NCBI GenBank assembly: GCA_032622095.1
Contig: CP136066.1
Span: 206,980,978-207,044,977, forward strand
DNA from: Siphonodentalium dalli
Lineage: Eukaryota > Mollusca > Scaphopoda > Gadilida > Siphonodentaliidae
Direction of reading: 5' to 3'
DNA length: 64,000 nt
The notes below the pieces were generated by a model. It did no database searches. It worked only from the letters and a program-made list of their open reading frames with translations, and was not told the origin of the DNA. The stretch's first letter is position 1. The number at the start of each line of letters is the position of its first letter. Below are positions 12,033-22,680 of the stretch, piece by piece. The translations under genes and the position numbers were made by a program.

Positions 12033-13400
12033 TAGAAGGTGACCCGACTTCGTCCGGGTTTGACCTTGAATTGTCTATTTTGAAGGTCAAGTGGGGGTCA
12101 CGATTTGACCCGTCCAAAACACAGTGCCCGAACAAAAGTACCCGACAAAAGTACCCGTCGAAATCCATCCGGTTTTACCCGATTTGACCTTGAATTGACC
12201 ATTTTGAAGGTCAGGTGGTGTCAAACACCAACACCCCCAAAAATGGTGGAAATCGGCCCAGCGGATACCGGGAAATCGGCCCAGCGGATACCGAGATACC
12301 CTATGCATCAAATTTCGTCCGTAAAAATCCGCCAGTTTAACCCGATTTCATTTCCACTCAAGTATATAAACGCGCCTCATACACACACGCTCATTAATTA
12401 TCAAGTTTCAACGTAAAGATAAATTACCATCGGTGCCCGAGATATCGCCAAGACTCAAGTATATAAACGCGCCTCATATACACACGCTCATTAATTATCA
12501 AGTTTCAACGTAAAGATAAATTACCATCGGTGCCCGAGATATCGCCTTGAATTGACCATTTTGAAGGTCAGGTGGGGTCAAACACCAACATCCCAAAAAT
12601 GGTGGAAATCGGCCCAGCGGATACCGGGAAATCGGCCCAGCGGATACCGAGATACCCTATGCATCAAATTTCGTCCGTAAAAATCCGCCAGTTTAACCCG
12701 ATTTGATTTCCAATCAAGTATATAAACGCGCCTCATACACACACGCTCATTAATTATCAAGTTTCAACGTAAAGATAAATTACCATCGGTGCCCGAGATA
12801 TCGCCAAGACTCAAGTATATAAACGCGCCTCATATACACACGCTCATTAATTATCAAGTTTCAACGTAAAGATAAATTACCATCGGTGCCCGAGATATCG
12901 CCAAGACGTTTGAACCAGTCAAATGCATCGGCCGGTTAAGCGTTAACGTGATCTAACGTTATGAACTCTAACGACTTCATAGAAGTTACGCATTGTTTTT
13001 ATCCTGATGGAAGATAGTACCACTTCTTCTTGATAATTGAGGCAGATAACTAAAACGGATACATACGCATTATATATCGTTGGAAAGAGGAAACACGAAA
13101 GATTCTCACAGTGTCATTATTATGACTGGCATTTAATTATTCGCGCTGTTTCGAATCGATTTGTAAGCACCGAACTCAAATGAAAGTCCCGTAACACAGC
13201 GTAAAAACAGATTTGACCTCGGCACGTGAAAAGTTGACTTCGGATCTGAAAATCAATAGGCCTATGTTACTCCTGACCCGAAAATACCCCCACATACCAA
13301 GTTTCATCGAAATCGGGTCGGCCGTTTTCGAGTTCATCGATTACACACACACACACAAACAAACAAACAAACAAACAGATCTTCCAAAATATATAATAGA
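12032..13400 (-). mobile_element. Non-autonomous Helitron with intact ends
   Basis: Read on the minus strand, the element starts TCTATTATATATTTTGG at 13400 and ends CACCTTCTAG at 12032. A terminal stem (ACCCGAC-GAA-GTCGGGT by complement) lies about ten bases before the end. The base before TC is A and the base after CTAG is T, giving A-TC…CTAG-T, the canonical Helitron insertion without target duplication. It sits at the edge of a (TA)n tract. There is no Rep or helicase frame, so movement would need an autonomous element elsewhere. CA/CAAA microsatellites lie near the 5' end (about 13343-13378), and a nested tandem repeat fills the 3' half. Confidence 0.88.
12188..12902 (-). repeat. Nested tandem repeat inside the Helitron
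   Basis: A ~357-bp unit beginning CCTTGAATTGACCATTTTGA occurs at 12188 and again at 12545. Each unit ends in two copies of a ~97-bp subunit (ACTCAAGTATATAAACGCGC…CGAGATATCGCC) starting at 12356 and 12453, and again at about 12713 and 12810. Within each unit 'atcggcccagcggatacc' is also doubled. Confidence 0.9.
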
Positions 13401-14070
13401 TATACCTTTATTGTCCTCCAATTTCTGAAGAGTGATACATATACAAATTAACGTATATATAACATGTTACAAAAATATAGTCAAAATGAAAGAACAAAAG
13501 TAATTTGGGAGAAGAAAAAAACATACACATATATGAACCACGTCCTAATAAACAGCACACATACACTCTTACAAAAACTGACATTCAAGACACGCAACGC
13601 ACATGTAAAAACAAAATACAGACAGGCACACACGCACAAGCTCGCGGACACTCATACACTTACCCCCCCCCCCCCCCCCCCCCCCCCACACACAAGCTGC
13701 AGCATGGCGTTCAGTACGGATACAGACACGTTTATATTATATGCAAGATAAACTATAAGCACATCTAATTTGAACAAGCATGTATGTGTTGCGCCTATAC
13801 ATTATTGCACTGCTGGCAAGGAAGATAAGAAATCATCAAGTTGGGGATCCGAGGTAAGGAATACATATTTATCACAGTGTAATTAACATCAGTGGATGTA
13901 ATGATATTTCAGCTACCCAATTTTAGTTTATGAAGAGGGGCGATAACTCTACATGTTGTTGTGCACATCACCCGGTCAACTCAGGTCGACCCCATTAATG
14001 CCAGAAGTTAGACTCAACTGCATTTGAATGTACAGGCGCAGGGTACGCTACGATAACATATGGTAGAACA
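13401..14070. other. Non-coding DNA with a poly-C tract
   Basis: A 25-base C run lies at about 13663-13687. Short frames across it (Pro-rich) are artefacts of the homopolymer. Confidence 0.5.
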
Positions 14071-15714
14071 TTATGCACCAGACATCATGAGCAAATTCGA
14101 TAAGAACAGGTAGGTTTGCCATAATGTGTGCGTATGGCCAACAATGAACGACACATAGTACATTGGATCTTCGATAAATGAGAACAGTTCTGCAGGAAGA
14201 TTTGTCAAATGTAACAGAAGGAGTTCTCCGTCGTCGAGCTCATTTGCCCATAGATAAAACAAGATGCCAAAGTTGTCGATCAACTCGTACCACATATTAT
14301 TTCGAGAACAACAAAGAGCGGGATGGCTGCAGTGAATAATAGCATGTTTAATTTGATCGTCATAGTTCATGTCGCATATCACACAGACGTCTGCCTTTGG
14401 TGTCGCTGTTGCAGCGATCAACTGAGCAACAGAATAAAATGCGATTTTGTTCTCTGAATACAAGCGACAGGAGCGCCAAAGATGAGACATTTGAAAATGA
14501 GTTTGAATTTGGAAAAATCTATCGAAAGACGGGTCAGTTGTAACACTTTGTTCCCAGTTATGCGCGCGTCGGTTATTGATTTCGGTTTTGACTAGGCGAT
14601 TCCATTCCAATTTTGCAGGGAACAAACCTTTCTCCGAAAAGCTTTCCATATATTGGCTTAATTTGTAATAACTCAACTTGTCTTCAATATCTGCAAAGAA
14701 CGAGCTCTTGTTTGGAATGTCATATGACAAGTGCAAGTGAAGCCGGTTTGCAAATATCTCTTTGCAAGCCTTCGATGGCGAGATGCGACAAAGGCTTCCA
14801 AAGAGGCTAAGTTTACGGGCATCAATGAACGAGGAGATTGGGCCTATGCCCATGAGACTTTGAACTATGTCCGTTCGCGTTCTGACTAGAATTTTCTGTA
14901 TACGTTTGAGACATAAACGGTGGATCTTTTTCAGAGCACATGCATCCGAAACAGACATGCCACATAGAAATTCTGAGCCATATAGACCTTTTGGTCTTGT
15001 AGATGATTGCACAGCTTGTCGGGGTTATTCCTCCAGCATACAGACCAGCATTGCTAAGGAGGAAAAATGTTGATCTAATTTTGTCAACAGCTCTCTCAGA
15101 AAGCTCTTTCACAAAGTTTTGTTTGCTAACATGAATACCTAAATGAGTTATTTCGTCTGTTTCGGATACGTTTCCAGCGCCCAGTCTCCAGCATCTGTCT
15201 AAAGTGTCATGATGCCTGTGTTTCATTGAACACGATTACCTTACATTTGTTAGGGTTATAAATAATACGCCACTTTTTACTGTACAGAGAACATATCACA
15301 TAGACGCTGGAGGCCGTAACTGGATAGTGATAGCAACATCACGTCGTCAGCTTGTGTCGGCGATGAACAATTCGTGGAGAGAAGACGGAAACCAAAGTTT
15401 GTAGTTTCGAGTGCATGTATCAGATCATCAATATAGATCATGTACAGCAAGGGGGAGAGTATAAATCCTTGTCTTGTACCTTGCTTGATTTCGATAGATC
15501 TCGAAAGTATGGAAGCCTGTTTGACAACGCATGTAATCCCACTGAGAAATTCATTTAGTAGGAGCCATGTTCTCCCCAGAAATCCACGAAGATTTAGTTT
15601 CAACAGAAGTCCAGTTATTTTTGCGGATTGCGCCTCTAAACGGTGGTTAAAGTGTAACAGTTTAATTATTGGCGGACCTTTGTTGATTTCGGAAGTAATT
15701 TGCACTATATTCAA
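14071..15714 (-). pseudogene. Decayed LINE reverse transcriptase (ORF2 fragment)
   Basis: Three minus-strand frames together read as the middle and C-terminal part of a non-LTR retrotransposon polymerase. Frame 15714-15277 contains RQGFILSPLLYMIYIDDL (the RQG-LSPLLF/Y block of the LINE RT palm) and TQADDVMLLS, the catalytic xADD motif. A short bridge read across a frameshift near 15280 gives KWRIIYNPNKCKVIVFN, the classic kW-l-N--KcKvivF block. Frame 15226-14822 continues the thumb region (ITHLGIHVSK). Frame 15012-14071 carries the C-terminal region with a zinc-knuckle-like CVICDMNYDDQIKHAIIHC. At least two frameshifts, and the lack of the endonuclease and N-terminal RT blocks, show a 5'-truncated dead copy. 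The clade cannot be assigned with confidence. Confidence 0.88.
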
Positions 15715-17268
15715 TCATGAATATAGTGCATAGCATTAGACTCAGTAAGTAAATATTATATGCATCCTTATATTAACGGATTGGTGTAACTGGGCAAGTT
15801 TGTCATTGTAAATTTCCAATAAACCAAACCATCTTATATAAATTAAATGAAGTTAAGTATAACTATAAGTAATAAATGGTGGATTAAACGTCACGTGGTC
15901 TTGGTTTTTGACCGCGATAAAAATTCAGCAAACTCCGCATGGTGCCCTTCGTGGTTCACGCAATCTTATGAATGATTTCCACGATCAAAATGCCATAACC
16001 ACATTTAAACCTCAGTTCATTTCTTATATAAATCGGGGCACTTTTAACTTACGGGTCGATTCAGATATATAATCGCTACCTAAATCTAATTTCGTCTAAA
16101 GTGATGTAACAACCGACAAAACTCGAAGTATCACAGTGACCCAGTAAATAACCGTCCAGTTCATTATAAAAGGATGGGATAATGATAACGGTGCTTAAAA
16201 TTCTTGACGTAATTGATTTGACAACTTGTGAAAAATGCTGGACACATCCAACACTCCGTTACGTGCCTGTTACGCCAATTAACTAATAGAATCTCAATGT
16301 TGCCTCGGGGACGAAGTTGCGTAAGAACAGTTTAATTCTGATATGAAAAGCAAATAAAGTTCACAAAGCAAAGGTCCATGGTTGTAAAATGACGCAACAT
16401 GACGATAACCTTAAATCAACATAAAGATTCAACTCAGGGGGAAAGTTCACCGCCAGGTGGCTTGCGTAAGAATCTGTCAGAGTTTACATCACAAATTGAA
16501 ATTCTGTGTGGTCATGTGGCGTAATTAATGGTGTCATGAACTGAGGGGATCCGAGGGCCGATGTAACAGGTCCGGTGGTTATCAATCATTCGTACCAAGG
16601 TCATCACTAGTATCACTACACTGTCATCTGACTCTCAAATCTGATATGATATTCTCAGTTAGGCTAATTATGTTGCGAATATCAGTATAATTATATTTTC
16701 TCGATTAGGTTAACTATCCAAGCTGATAGATGAATGCATAACTGTTTGATGTTTAGACCTGCTCTGACGGGGAAATTTAATAACATTGAAAAGTCACGCA
16801 GGCAAGATATTTCTTAGTTAATACATGTCCCATCCTTATGTACTATAAAATAGTGTATCTATAAAGTGTTTCGGCGTAAGCACTGAAACACTAGTATAGG
16901 TGCAAGCAGCAGTGAAATTCATAATGGAGCATGTCCAGTATACTGTATTTCTGCGTCCTGCATAATTTTTAGTCGAGTATATGTGCAGATGAGCCCGAGT
17001 TTCAGAGCAATAACATCACGAGAATCAACGAAACGATATACTTTATTGATGGTTTGATGAAATGATGTAGATGACATAAGATGAGAATACAAGAAGCAAT
17101 GCACCAAAAACACTCGTCATTAATAGTATATTTCAATATTATAATTGAAATTATTCATGAGGTTATTGTGCCCACGAAGTCCCACGTTTCCCGTGATGCT
17201 GAACCTTGTTCCCGAAATCACAAAAGGCATAGTCCGGTTATTTGAAAGTAGCACACAATTTGCCATAT
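15715..17268. other. Non-coding DNA, no feature recognised
   Basis: No long frame, RNA gene or clear repeat was recognised over about 1.5 kb, apart from a small AT-rich inverted repeat around 17125-17150. Confidence 0.4.
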
Positions 17269-17472
17269 TTAACCCTTTGATGTCGCGCGGGAGCTGCACT
17301 GAAGCAGCTTTAAAGATCCTGTGCCAGTCCATTATCTTATATGCTAGTTTCCCCATAGGGGGGGGGGGGCTCGCATATATAAGAGAATGCACTGGCTTAC
17401 GAGGTCCAGGTAAATATTGTTAGGCCAATGTATTGTCTTATATAAAAGACTGCATTGGCACAGGGTTTTCGC
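17269..17472. mobile_element. Degenerate TTAA element with decayed hairpin pair
   Basis: It begins TTAACCCTTTGATGTCGCG at 17269. A mutated copy of the 67-nt hairpin follows at about 17324-17396, with its centre replaced by a G run (about 17358-17369). A shortened second hairpin lies at about 17432-17461, ending GCATTGGCACAGGG. This matches the two-hairpin plan of the intact copies at 18093-19491. The right terminus was not found. Confidence 0.6.
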
Positions 17473-17779
17473 AAAATTCCATGAAGCTCCAGCCATGGAA
17501 TGGGTATAAAGAGTGGCGTGATTTCCACTAGAGTGAACGATCGTCAATTCAATTGAGAAAGCAGATCGATGCAGATTGCTGAAATCCGAATCAATGAATA
17601 GGAATTCACTGTGAAAGTCAAGCTATACTACATAGTAAATGAAAGTGAATATAGCATTTGCCCAACTTTATTCCACAAGAAATAACAGGACTATGCCTTT
17701 AAGTTTTGCAATCGATAATTTCGTAGAGGAGAACGGGCCATAGATCTATGCTAACGCAGCAGAAGTATGGGTAACTTTT

Positions 17780-17880
17780 CAGGATTTAGTCGGAAATATG
17801 GCTTGTTGCCTTTCATCGGAAAGCTCTCACTGAGAGCTTTCCTATGAATGGCAACAAGCCATATTTCTAACTAAATCCTG
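17780..17880. repeat. 101-nt hairpin (50-nt arms)
   Basis: Arms 17780-17829 and 17831-17880 pair at 46 of 50 positions around a single central C. A further 16-bp piece of the arm (AGAGCTTTCCGATGAA) repeats directly after it at 17881-17896. No reading frame. Confidence 0.85.
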
Positions 17881-18123
17881 AGAGCTTTCCGATGAATGTG
17901 TGGGGTCAGTTGTAATGAACGCGAAACGATGTGAGCACAGTCACACATTTAAAACAAATATCATTAACCAGTCACATAATATTTAGACATTAAAATTGGC
18001 AGCACTTACATATATATATTATATATTTATCTTAAACAAGTCGTCGTGGATTCATCAAAAACATAGTATAAACCAAATGGTGACATTAACAGTTAACCCT
18101 TTACCCAACAGAACGGCCCTGTG

Positions 18124-18190
18124 CCAATGCATTCTCTTATATATGCGAGTCGACCATAGGTCGCCTCGCATATATAAGAGAATGCATTGG
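18124..18190. repeat. 67-nt hairpin module, copy 2
   Basis: Same palindrome as at 1259, with CGACCATAGGTCG at the centre. Left member of the pair in copy A. Confidence 0.9.
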
Positions 18191-18271
18191 CTTAACACAC
18201 TAAAAATTATAAAATTGTTAAAGAATGTAAGAAAAAATGGTAAAAAGTGTTAAAAAAAGTTTTTTTTTAGG

Positions 18272-18338
18272 CCAATGCATTCTCTTATATATGCGAGGCG
18301 ACCTATGGTCGACTCGCATATATAAGAGAATGCATTGG
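18272..18338. repeat. 67-nt hairpin module, copy 3
   Basis: Inverse orientation to copy 2 (centre CGACCTATGGTCG), followed by CACAGGG. Confidence 0.9.
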
Positions 18339-18651
18339 CACAGGGCATAACTGTAACCATCACAATGTGGTCAATGAGCCGGTTCCAATGATATCCATAT
18401 TTGTATGGTTTTATTGAGACAGACCCAAGATAATTTAGGCTGTTGCAGCTTTATTTGGCCGTTTTTGGCCGGTTTGTTGGGTAAAGGGTTAAATAAAAAC
18501 AATAAGAATCTACCTGCTAGCACGAGAGATTTCAATGAGATAAATTCTAGTTCACAGATAATTCCGTCACATGTATCCTAATAATTAACCTGAAAATATT
18601 TTCAAAGAACCACGAGCTTTATTCTACATTTATCATTCGTAAACTATGCCC

Positions 18652-19095
18652 TTAAAGGCCCACTTATTTTTCGAATACCCAGATAACATTATACACAACA
18701 TATTCCATATTATATACCATTTGGAAGAGGAACCAAAAATAAATATATTCCACCAGAATATGGAACAGCTGTATCCTAGGAGTGTCCACTAAGTGATAGA
18801 GATTCTTAGATCAATTTCAAGACTTCCCTCTTGTCAACCCACAATGCATCACAATTCAAACTAAGAGAGAGTTATTCCCCTTCCGTTGAGAACAATAGAG
18901 TTCACAGTACAGTCTGTGTCAAAATTAAGCACCAACAACCTTTGGCACCTTGACAAAAACAACATGTTCCCAGTTTATTCAATCGGACAAGTTGATAATA
19001 CAATGTTTTGGAGCTTCCTCTTTCAAATGGTGTATAATATGGAATATGTTGTATATAATGTGATCTGGTGATTCGAAAATTAAGTGGGCCTTTAA
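18652..19095. mobile_element. 444-bp long-TIR TTAA element
   Basis: Ends TTAAAGGCCCACTTATTTTT and (complement) AAAATTAAGTGGGCCTTTAA. The inverted arms extend about 85 bp and include CATATTCCATATTATATACC and its partner. Its right TTAA (19092-19095) is also the left TTAA of the next MITE. A related element with an expanded internal repeat begins at 63279. Confidence 0.82.
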
Positions 19096-19245
19096 CCCTT
19101 TACGCAACAAACCGGCCAAAACCGGCCAAATAAAGCTTCAACAGCCTAAAATATCTTCGGTCTGTCTCAATAGAACCATACAAATATGGATATCATTGGA
19201 ACCGGCTCCTTGACCACATTGTGATAGTTACAGTTATACCCTGTG

Positions 19246-19312
19246 CCAATGCATTCTCTTATATATGCGAGTCGACCATAGGTCGCCTCGCATATATAAG
19301 AGAATGCATTGG
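19246..19312. repeat. 67-nt hairpin module, copy 4
   Basis: Intact palindrome with CGACCATAGGTCG centre, followed by CCTAAAAAAAATC. Confidence 0.9.
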
Positions 19313-19393
19313 CCTAAAAAAAATCTTTTTTTAACACTTTTTACAATTTTTTCTTACATTCTTTAACAATTTTATAATTTTTAATGTGTTAAG

Positions 19394-19460
19394 CCAATGC
19401 ATTCTCTTATATATGCGAGGCGACCTATGGTCGACTCGCATATATAAGAGAATGCATTGG
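19394..19460. repeat. 67-nt hairpin module, copy 5
   Basis: Intact palindrome, inverse of copy 4, followed by CACAGGGCCC. Confidence 0.9.
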
Positions 19461-19487
19461 CACAGGGCCCTTCTGTTGGGTAAAGGG

Positions 19488-19917
19488 TTAAAGGTACGTT
19501 CATACACTCGCAAAATTCCCAGGCATTCTATTGCAGGCATTTCGGTATAGAAATCTACAATGTGAGAGAAACCGAATGCAAAGATGCTTATAAAATGCAT
19601 CTGTACCACAGCTAACTGCATGGGAAGTAAAAATGATTATGTTCCACCTTAGTATCGATGATATCGAAATTTGCCTGTAAATAGCATGCAATTGTCTCGT
19701 AAGAATCAACTATAAAGGTATTTTAATACAACGTGTTAGTAGCATCGTTACATGTGGAAGTTAACTATTCGTATGTTTTCTTCTTATGTCGTTAGCTTTG
19801 GTTGGTAAATATGCATTTTACATGCACGTTGACGTTAATATGATGGCACCATAGGGTTTTCTATGATAACATGTCCGCAAAAAATATTGTGCAAACGTGC
19901 CAGTGTGTGAACATTAA
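19488..19917. mobile_element. Probable 430-bp TTAA MITE
   Basis: Between TTAA at 19488 and TTAA at 19914 the ends share an imperfect inverted repeat: left GTTCATACACTCGCA, right (complement) GTTCACACACTGGCA. The left end carries an extra AGGTAC. It abuts elements on both sides. The inverted repeat is weaker than in its neighbours, so the call is tentative. Confidence 0.55.
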
Positions 19918-20311
19918 AGTACTCAATCCGATTCAGATGCCAATTTTTTTTTTTTAAATGCCGCTTCAGTTAACAGAATCGATTAAGTTCCCAAAAATAA
20001 TGATAACCACAGTCAACTATAGTATAAAATTGCACAAAACGTGTTATTTATCAACATTTTGTTCAACTAAATTTGGCCGGATTGTCACCCAAAGGCACTT
20101 GATTTTAGAGTTATTCATCTTCATCCTCAATTTAGTCCGAGACTGCTTGATGAATGTGTGCCAGACCGCCAAAAATGACATATCTCGGGAAATAACAAAT
20201 TTAAAAAAATCGATATCTGATCACTCTGAACTTTAATCTGTGGGTTCCTCGACTAGAATAAAATATTTGTTTACTCCAGAAGCCAAAGAAATAGTAATTT
20301 GGGAGCGTTAA
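19914..20311. mobile_element. TTAA element, AGTACTCAATCC family
   Basis: The left end TTAAAGTACTCAATCCGATT matches the element at 28825. The right part (AAATTACTATTTCTTTGGC by complement, ending TTAACGCTCC) matches the copy at 35313. The two ends differ from each other, suggesting internal deletion or a hybrid subfamily. Confidence 0.6.
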
Positions 20312-20847
20312 TTCGAATTATGCATCTTTCAGATTTAGTTGCCAGGAGAGAAGTATAAATGTCAATTCGATAGAACTTTAAAATTTAGGATTTAAATTTT
20401 ATTATGATAGCAGCAAATCAGCGTAACTGCGGTCAAAGCAATGTTAATTTGCCCACAGTTTCGGCGAGTGACCATTGCGATTGACGAGACGGTGTTGTAA
20501 CAAACTGCCAGTGTTAACTAAATATCTCTGACCCCGGTAAGGTCAGCATACCCCGGCCAAGAATGCGCAACACGTGCATGCCGATCTCACACCGACGCCG
20601 TGTTTATAAACATAACAGCTCACCTTAGAAATGAAGCAGACCGACGATGGAAATCGGATCTTGGTAACTCTTTATTAATAATGATATGTCAACCCATGGC
20701 TCCTTATTATATACATGACGCGAAGACCCGAAAATGGGGAGCTGTCATGCAGAAATTACATACCTATTCTTGGATTTTCGGTGGAAAATGCATAGATAAA
20801 ACGGTATTATCGGTGATAATATTTTGGGGGGTTCTTTGGATTCCCCG
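20312..20847. other. Non-coding DNA, no feature recognised
   Basis: No gene, RNA or repeat that I can support. Confidence 0.4.
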
Positions 20848-21052
20848 TCACTGAGTAGCGGCCATATTGGATCCATCCAGCCCCGTTCCGTTTTATAGTG
20901 CTACAGGTCAAAGTTCTGGAGTAGCATTCCATGTATGGGGCTTTTAAATATTCATGAATTCAATATATGTAACGCTATTCCAGAACTTTGACATGTGGCA
21001 CTAAGATACGGAACGGATCTGGGTGGATCCAATATGGCCGCGACTCGGTGAC
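20848..21052. repeat. ~205-nt foldback, ~95-nt arms
   Basis: Arms run from GTCACTGAGTAGCGGCCATA (20848) to the complementary TATGGCCGCGACTCGGTGAC (ending about 21052) and meet around TTTAAATATTCATGAATTC near 20945-20960. They include GGTCAAAGTTCTGGA/TCCAGAACTTTGAC. A single arm (GGATCCAATATTGCCGCGACT) recurs near 36508, so this is a dispersed family. Confidence 0.8.
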
Positions 21053-21857
21053 AAGGTGTATTACCATGGCATAAAGTTATCAGTAAATCACAAAGAATGA
21101 GCTTTACAGACCAGTTTGGTAACCACCTCAGTCTCGGTATATGCATATCAGGAACATAGTCTCGCATATTAAATATAGTCTGCATGAAGTTATTATGGTT
21201 TTCGCGCGATGTTATATATTTAACTATATACTCATACATCCCACATGAACACGAGTATATATACATATATGGCATAACAATTATGATCTTATTGCGAAGT
21301 TCCATAAAATATAAAACGAATCGGGACATAAAATGGTGTCTTTAGATACAATGACCAGAACAAGCAAGTTCGCAAACACTAATCAAACATACATAGCACA
21401 CTCTCATCATGTACCCTTCAACTTCCAATGAAACACATCCATACATGATAAGATATAATGAGAAAACATCCACAGGTGGTTAAAGAATAATTCTAAGTGA
21501 CGTCATCTGCCTCAAAATACACGTGGATCTGCAACTCACGAGTCATTGTGTTCCGTCCACTGGAATTGAATTTGGTGAAGAAATTTTTTAATGGCGAGAC
21601 ATAGTGTTCAATAAGCTTCATTTAAACGATATAAAAGCAAGCATCGTATTAATTTTGGCGCAAAAAGTATAATTTGTAAACTAAAAAAAAATAGGTCTTT
21701 TTTATCGACGACCCTAACAGGGCGTTATATGAATAAAAACAAGGTTTACAAAAAAATATAAAATTGAAAGTCTATCACCTCAAAATAATTGCACGCTGTT
21801 ATATATTTGTTCCTGTGCTCAAACTAGATCGATAAATATTTATACTCATATGCGGGC
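21053..21857. other. 3' flank of the bZIP gene, no further gene
   Basis: AT-rich DNA with no recognisable gene, lying beyond the predicted cleavage signal of the minus-strand bZIP transcript. Confidence 0.4.
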
Positions 21858-21863
21858 TTTATT
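21858..21863 (-). terminator. Candidate polyadenylation signal
   Basis: AATAAA on the minus strand, about 116 nt beyond the bZIP stop codon. It is the first canonical signal I see downstream and implies a short 3' untranslated region. Confidence 0.5.
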
Positions 21864-21978
21864 GTGTGATTACACTCTATATCATCAGTCCACGTTTGAG
21901 GCGATGACGTCACTAGCACCACTAGCACTCACGGTGATAACAAATGAAGTAATGAGACTGAAAAAAAAAATAACATCA

Positions 21979-22656
21979 TCAGACACGATTATACAACATA
22001 TAATGTAACTTGGCAGTTTCGTTCTTCAATATTGTCACTTGCGCTCGCAACTTTAGATTCTCTTGCTCGAGAAACGCGGCACGCATGGCGATATCCTCCT
22101 CCTTAACTCTTCGAGTGTCTCTCGATCTTTTTGCCGCCTCGTTGTTTTTCCTCCTTCGTTCCCAATACGCGCCATCCTTCTTTTCTTCTGGGACGGGAAT
22201 GAGTTTCTTATCCTTTGGCTCTTCGTCTCTGTTATCTTGCCGACGTTTTCTTTGCATCAAATGAGACGTCAAAGGCGTCATTGCCATCGACGGGAAAACG
22301 GCTTCTTGCAACGGAGAAGCAAGTCCAGAAAACTGAGAAGGAACGACTGCGCTTAGATGTTCTGCACCGAGCGAACCAGATAGCGCAGCATATGCGTCCA
22401 TAGGATACATTTTGAAAGGCCTTATCGGTGCTACCCTGTCTTTCTGTTCTATTCTTGATCTAAATGAACTGTCCACGCTATTCGTGGGGATGGGCCCCTG
22501 AATGGGTTTCACTGAACTCACAGGAATACGACCGCACATATCGTCTGATGAGACTGAGTTCGATCTCATAGAACTCATCCCGGGACTGGAGAGTGGACTC
22601 GGAGATTCGGACATTGGTCCACTTTCCAGTGAATTCTTTGATAAGTCCAATGCCAT
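21979..22656 (-). CDS. bZIP transcription factor, CES-2/giant/PAR-like
   Basis: A 225-residue protein with a C-terminal basic leucine zipper. The basic region (about 163-185) has [20 protein letters not shown] with the invariant N172 and R179 seven residues apart. The zipper has perfect heptads I189-L196-L203-L210-L217. The extension just before the basic region ([16 protein letters not shown], 150-165) resembles the extended basic region of PAR, NFIL3 and CES-2 factors. [13 protein letters not shown] and the KNETAKL tail resemble the CES-2/giant group rather than vertebrate HLF/TEF. Residues 79-85 read RPFKMYP, a short conserved-looking block upstream of the bZIP. The N-terminus MALDLSKN resembles a CtBP-binding xLDLS motif (inference). 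Residues 16-40 are Ser/Pro-rich. It is expected to dimerise, enter the nucleus and bind TTAC-GTAA-like sites, possibly as a repressor. The start is the first ATG after a good 3' splice site at 22665, so upstream 5'UTR (or an alternative coding) exon(s) should lie at higher coordinates. The orthologue name cannot be fixed from sequence alone. Confidence 0.92.
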   Translation of the reverse strand: MALDLSKNSLESGPMSESPSPLSSPGMSSMRSNSVSSDDMCGRIPVSSVKPIQGPIPTNSVDSSFRSRIEQKDRVAPIRPFKMYPMDAYAALSGSLGAEHLSAVVPSQFSGLASPLQEAVFPSMAMTPLTSHLMQRKRRQDNRDEEPKDKKLIPVPEEKKDGAYWERRRKNNEAAKRSRDTRRVKEEDIAMRAAFLEQENLKLRAQVTILKNETAKLHYMLYNRV

Positions 22657-22664
22657 ACTTCTTT

Positions 22665-22680
22665 CTGAAAATAGAAGATG
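22665..22680 (-). promoter_or_regulatory. 3' splice acceptor upstream of the bZIP start
   Basis: On the minus strand, CATCTTCTATTTTCAG is a pyrimidine-rich tract ending in AG, eight bases before the ATG. It suggests that the coding exon is spliced to an upstream 5'UTR exon. The matching donor was not identified. Confidence 0.6.

Larger units (their letters stand above)
18093..18492 (-). mobile_element. 400-bp TTAA MITE, copy A
   Basis: Ends are TTAACCCTTTACCCAACA and its exact complement TGTTGGGTAAAGGGTTAA. The interior holds two 67-nt hairpins (18124-18190 and 18272-18338) in opposite orientation, separated by a ~80-bp A/T-rich spacer and enclosed by CCCTGTG…CACAGGG. A unique part with GGCCGTTTTTGGCCGG follows. 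It is in inverse orientation to the copies at 19092, 42460 and 45242. TTAA target and CCC-terminus fit a piggyBac-type non-autonomous element. Confidence 0.88.
19092..19491 (+). mobile_element. 400-bp TTAA MITE, copy B
   Basis: Same family and same length as 18093-18492 in the opposite orientation. The left end reads TTAACCCTTTACGCAACA (one change) and the right end TGTTGGGTAAAGGGTTAA. Hairpins lie at 19246-19312 and 19394-19460. It shares TTAA sites with both neighbouring elements. Confidence 0.88.

Noticed and set aside
13464-13768. Pro-rich frames of 87-95 codons
   Set aside because: Produced by the poly-C and CA microsatellites.
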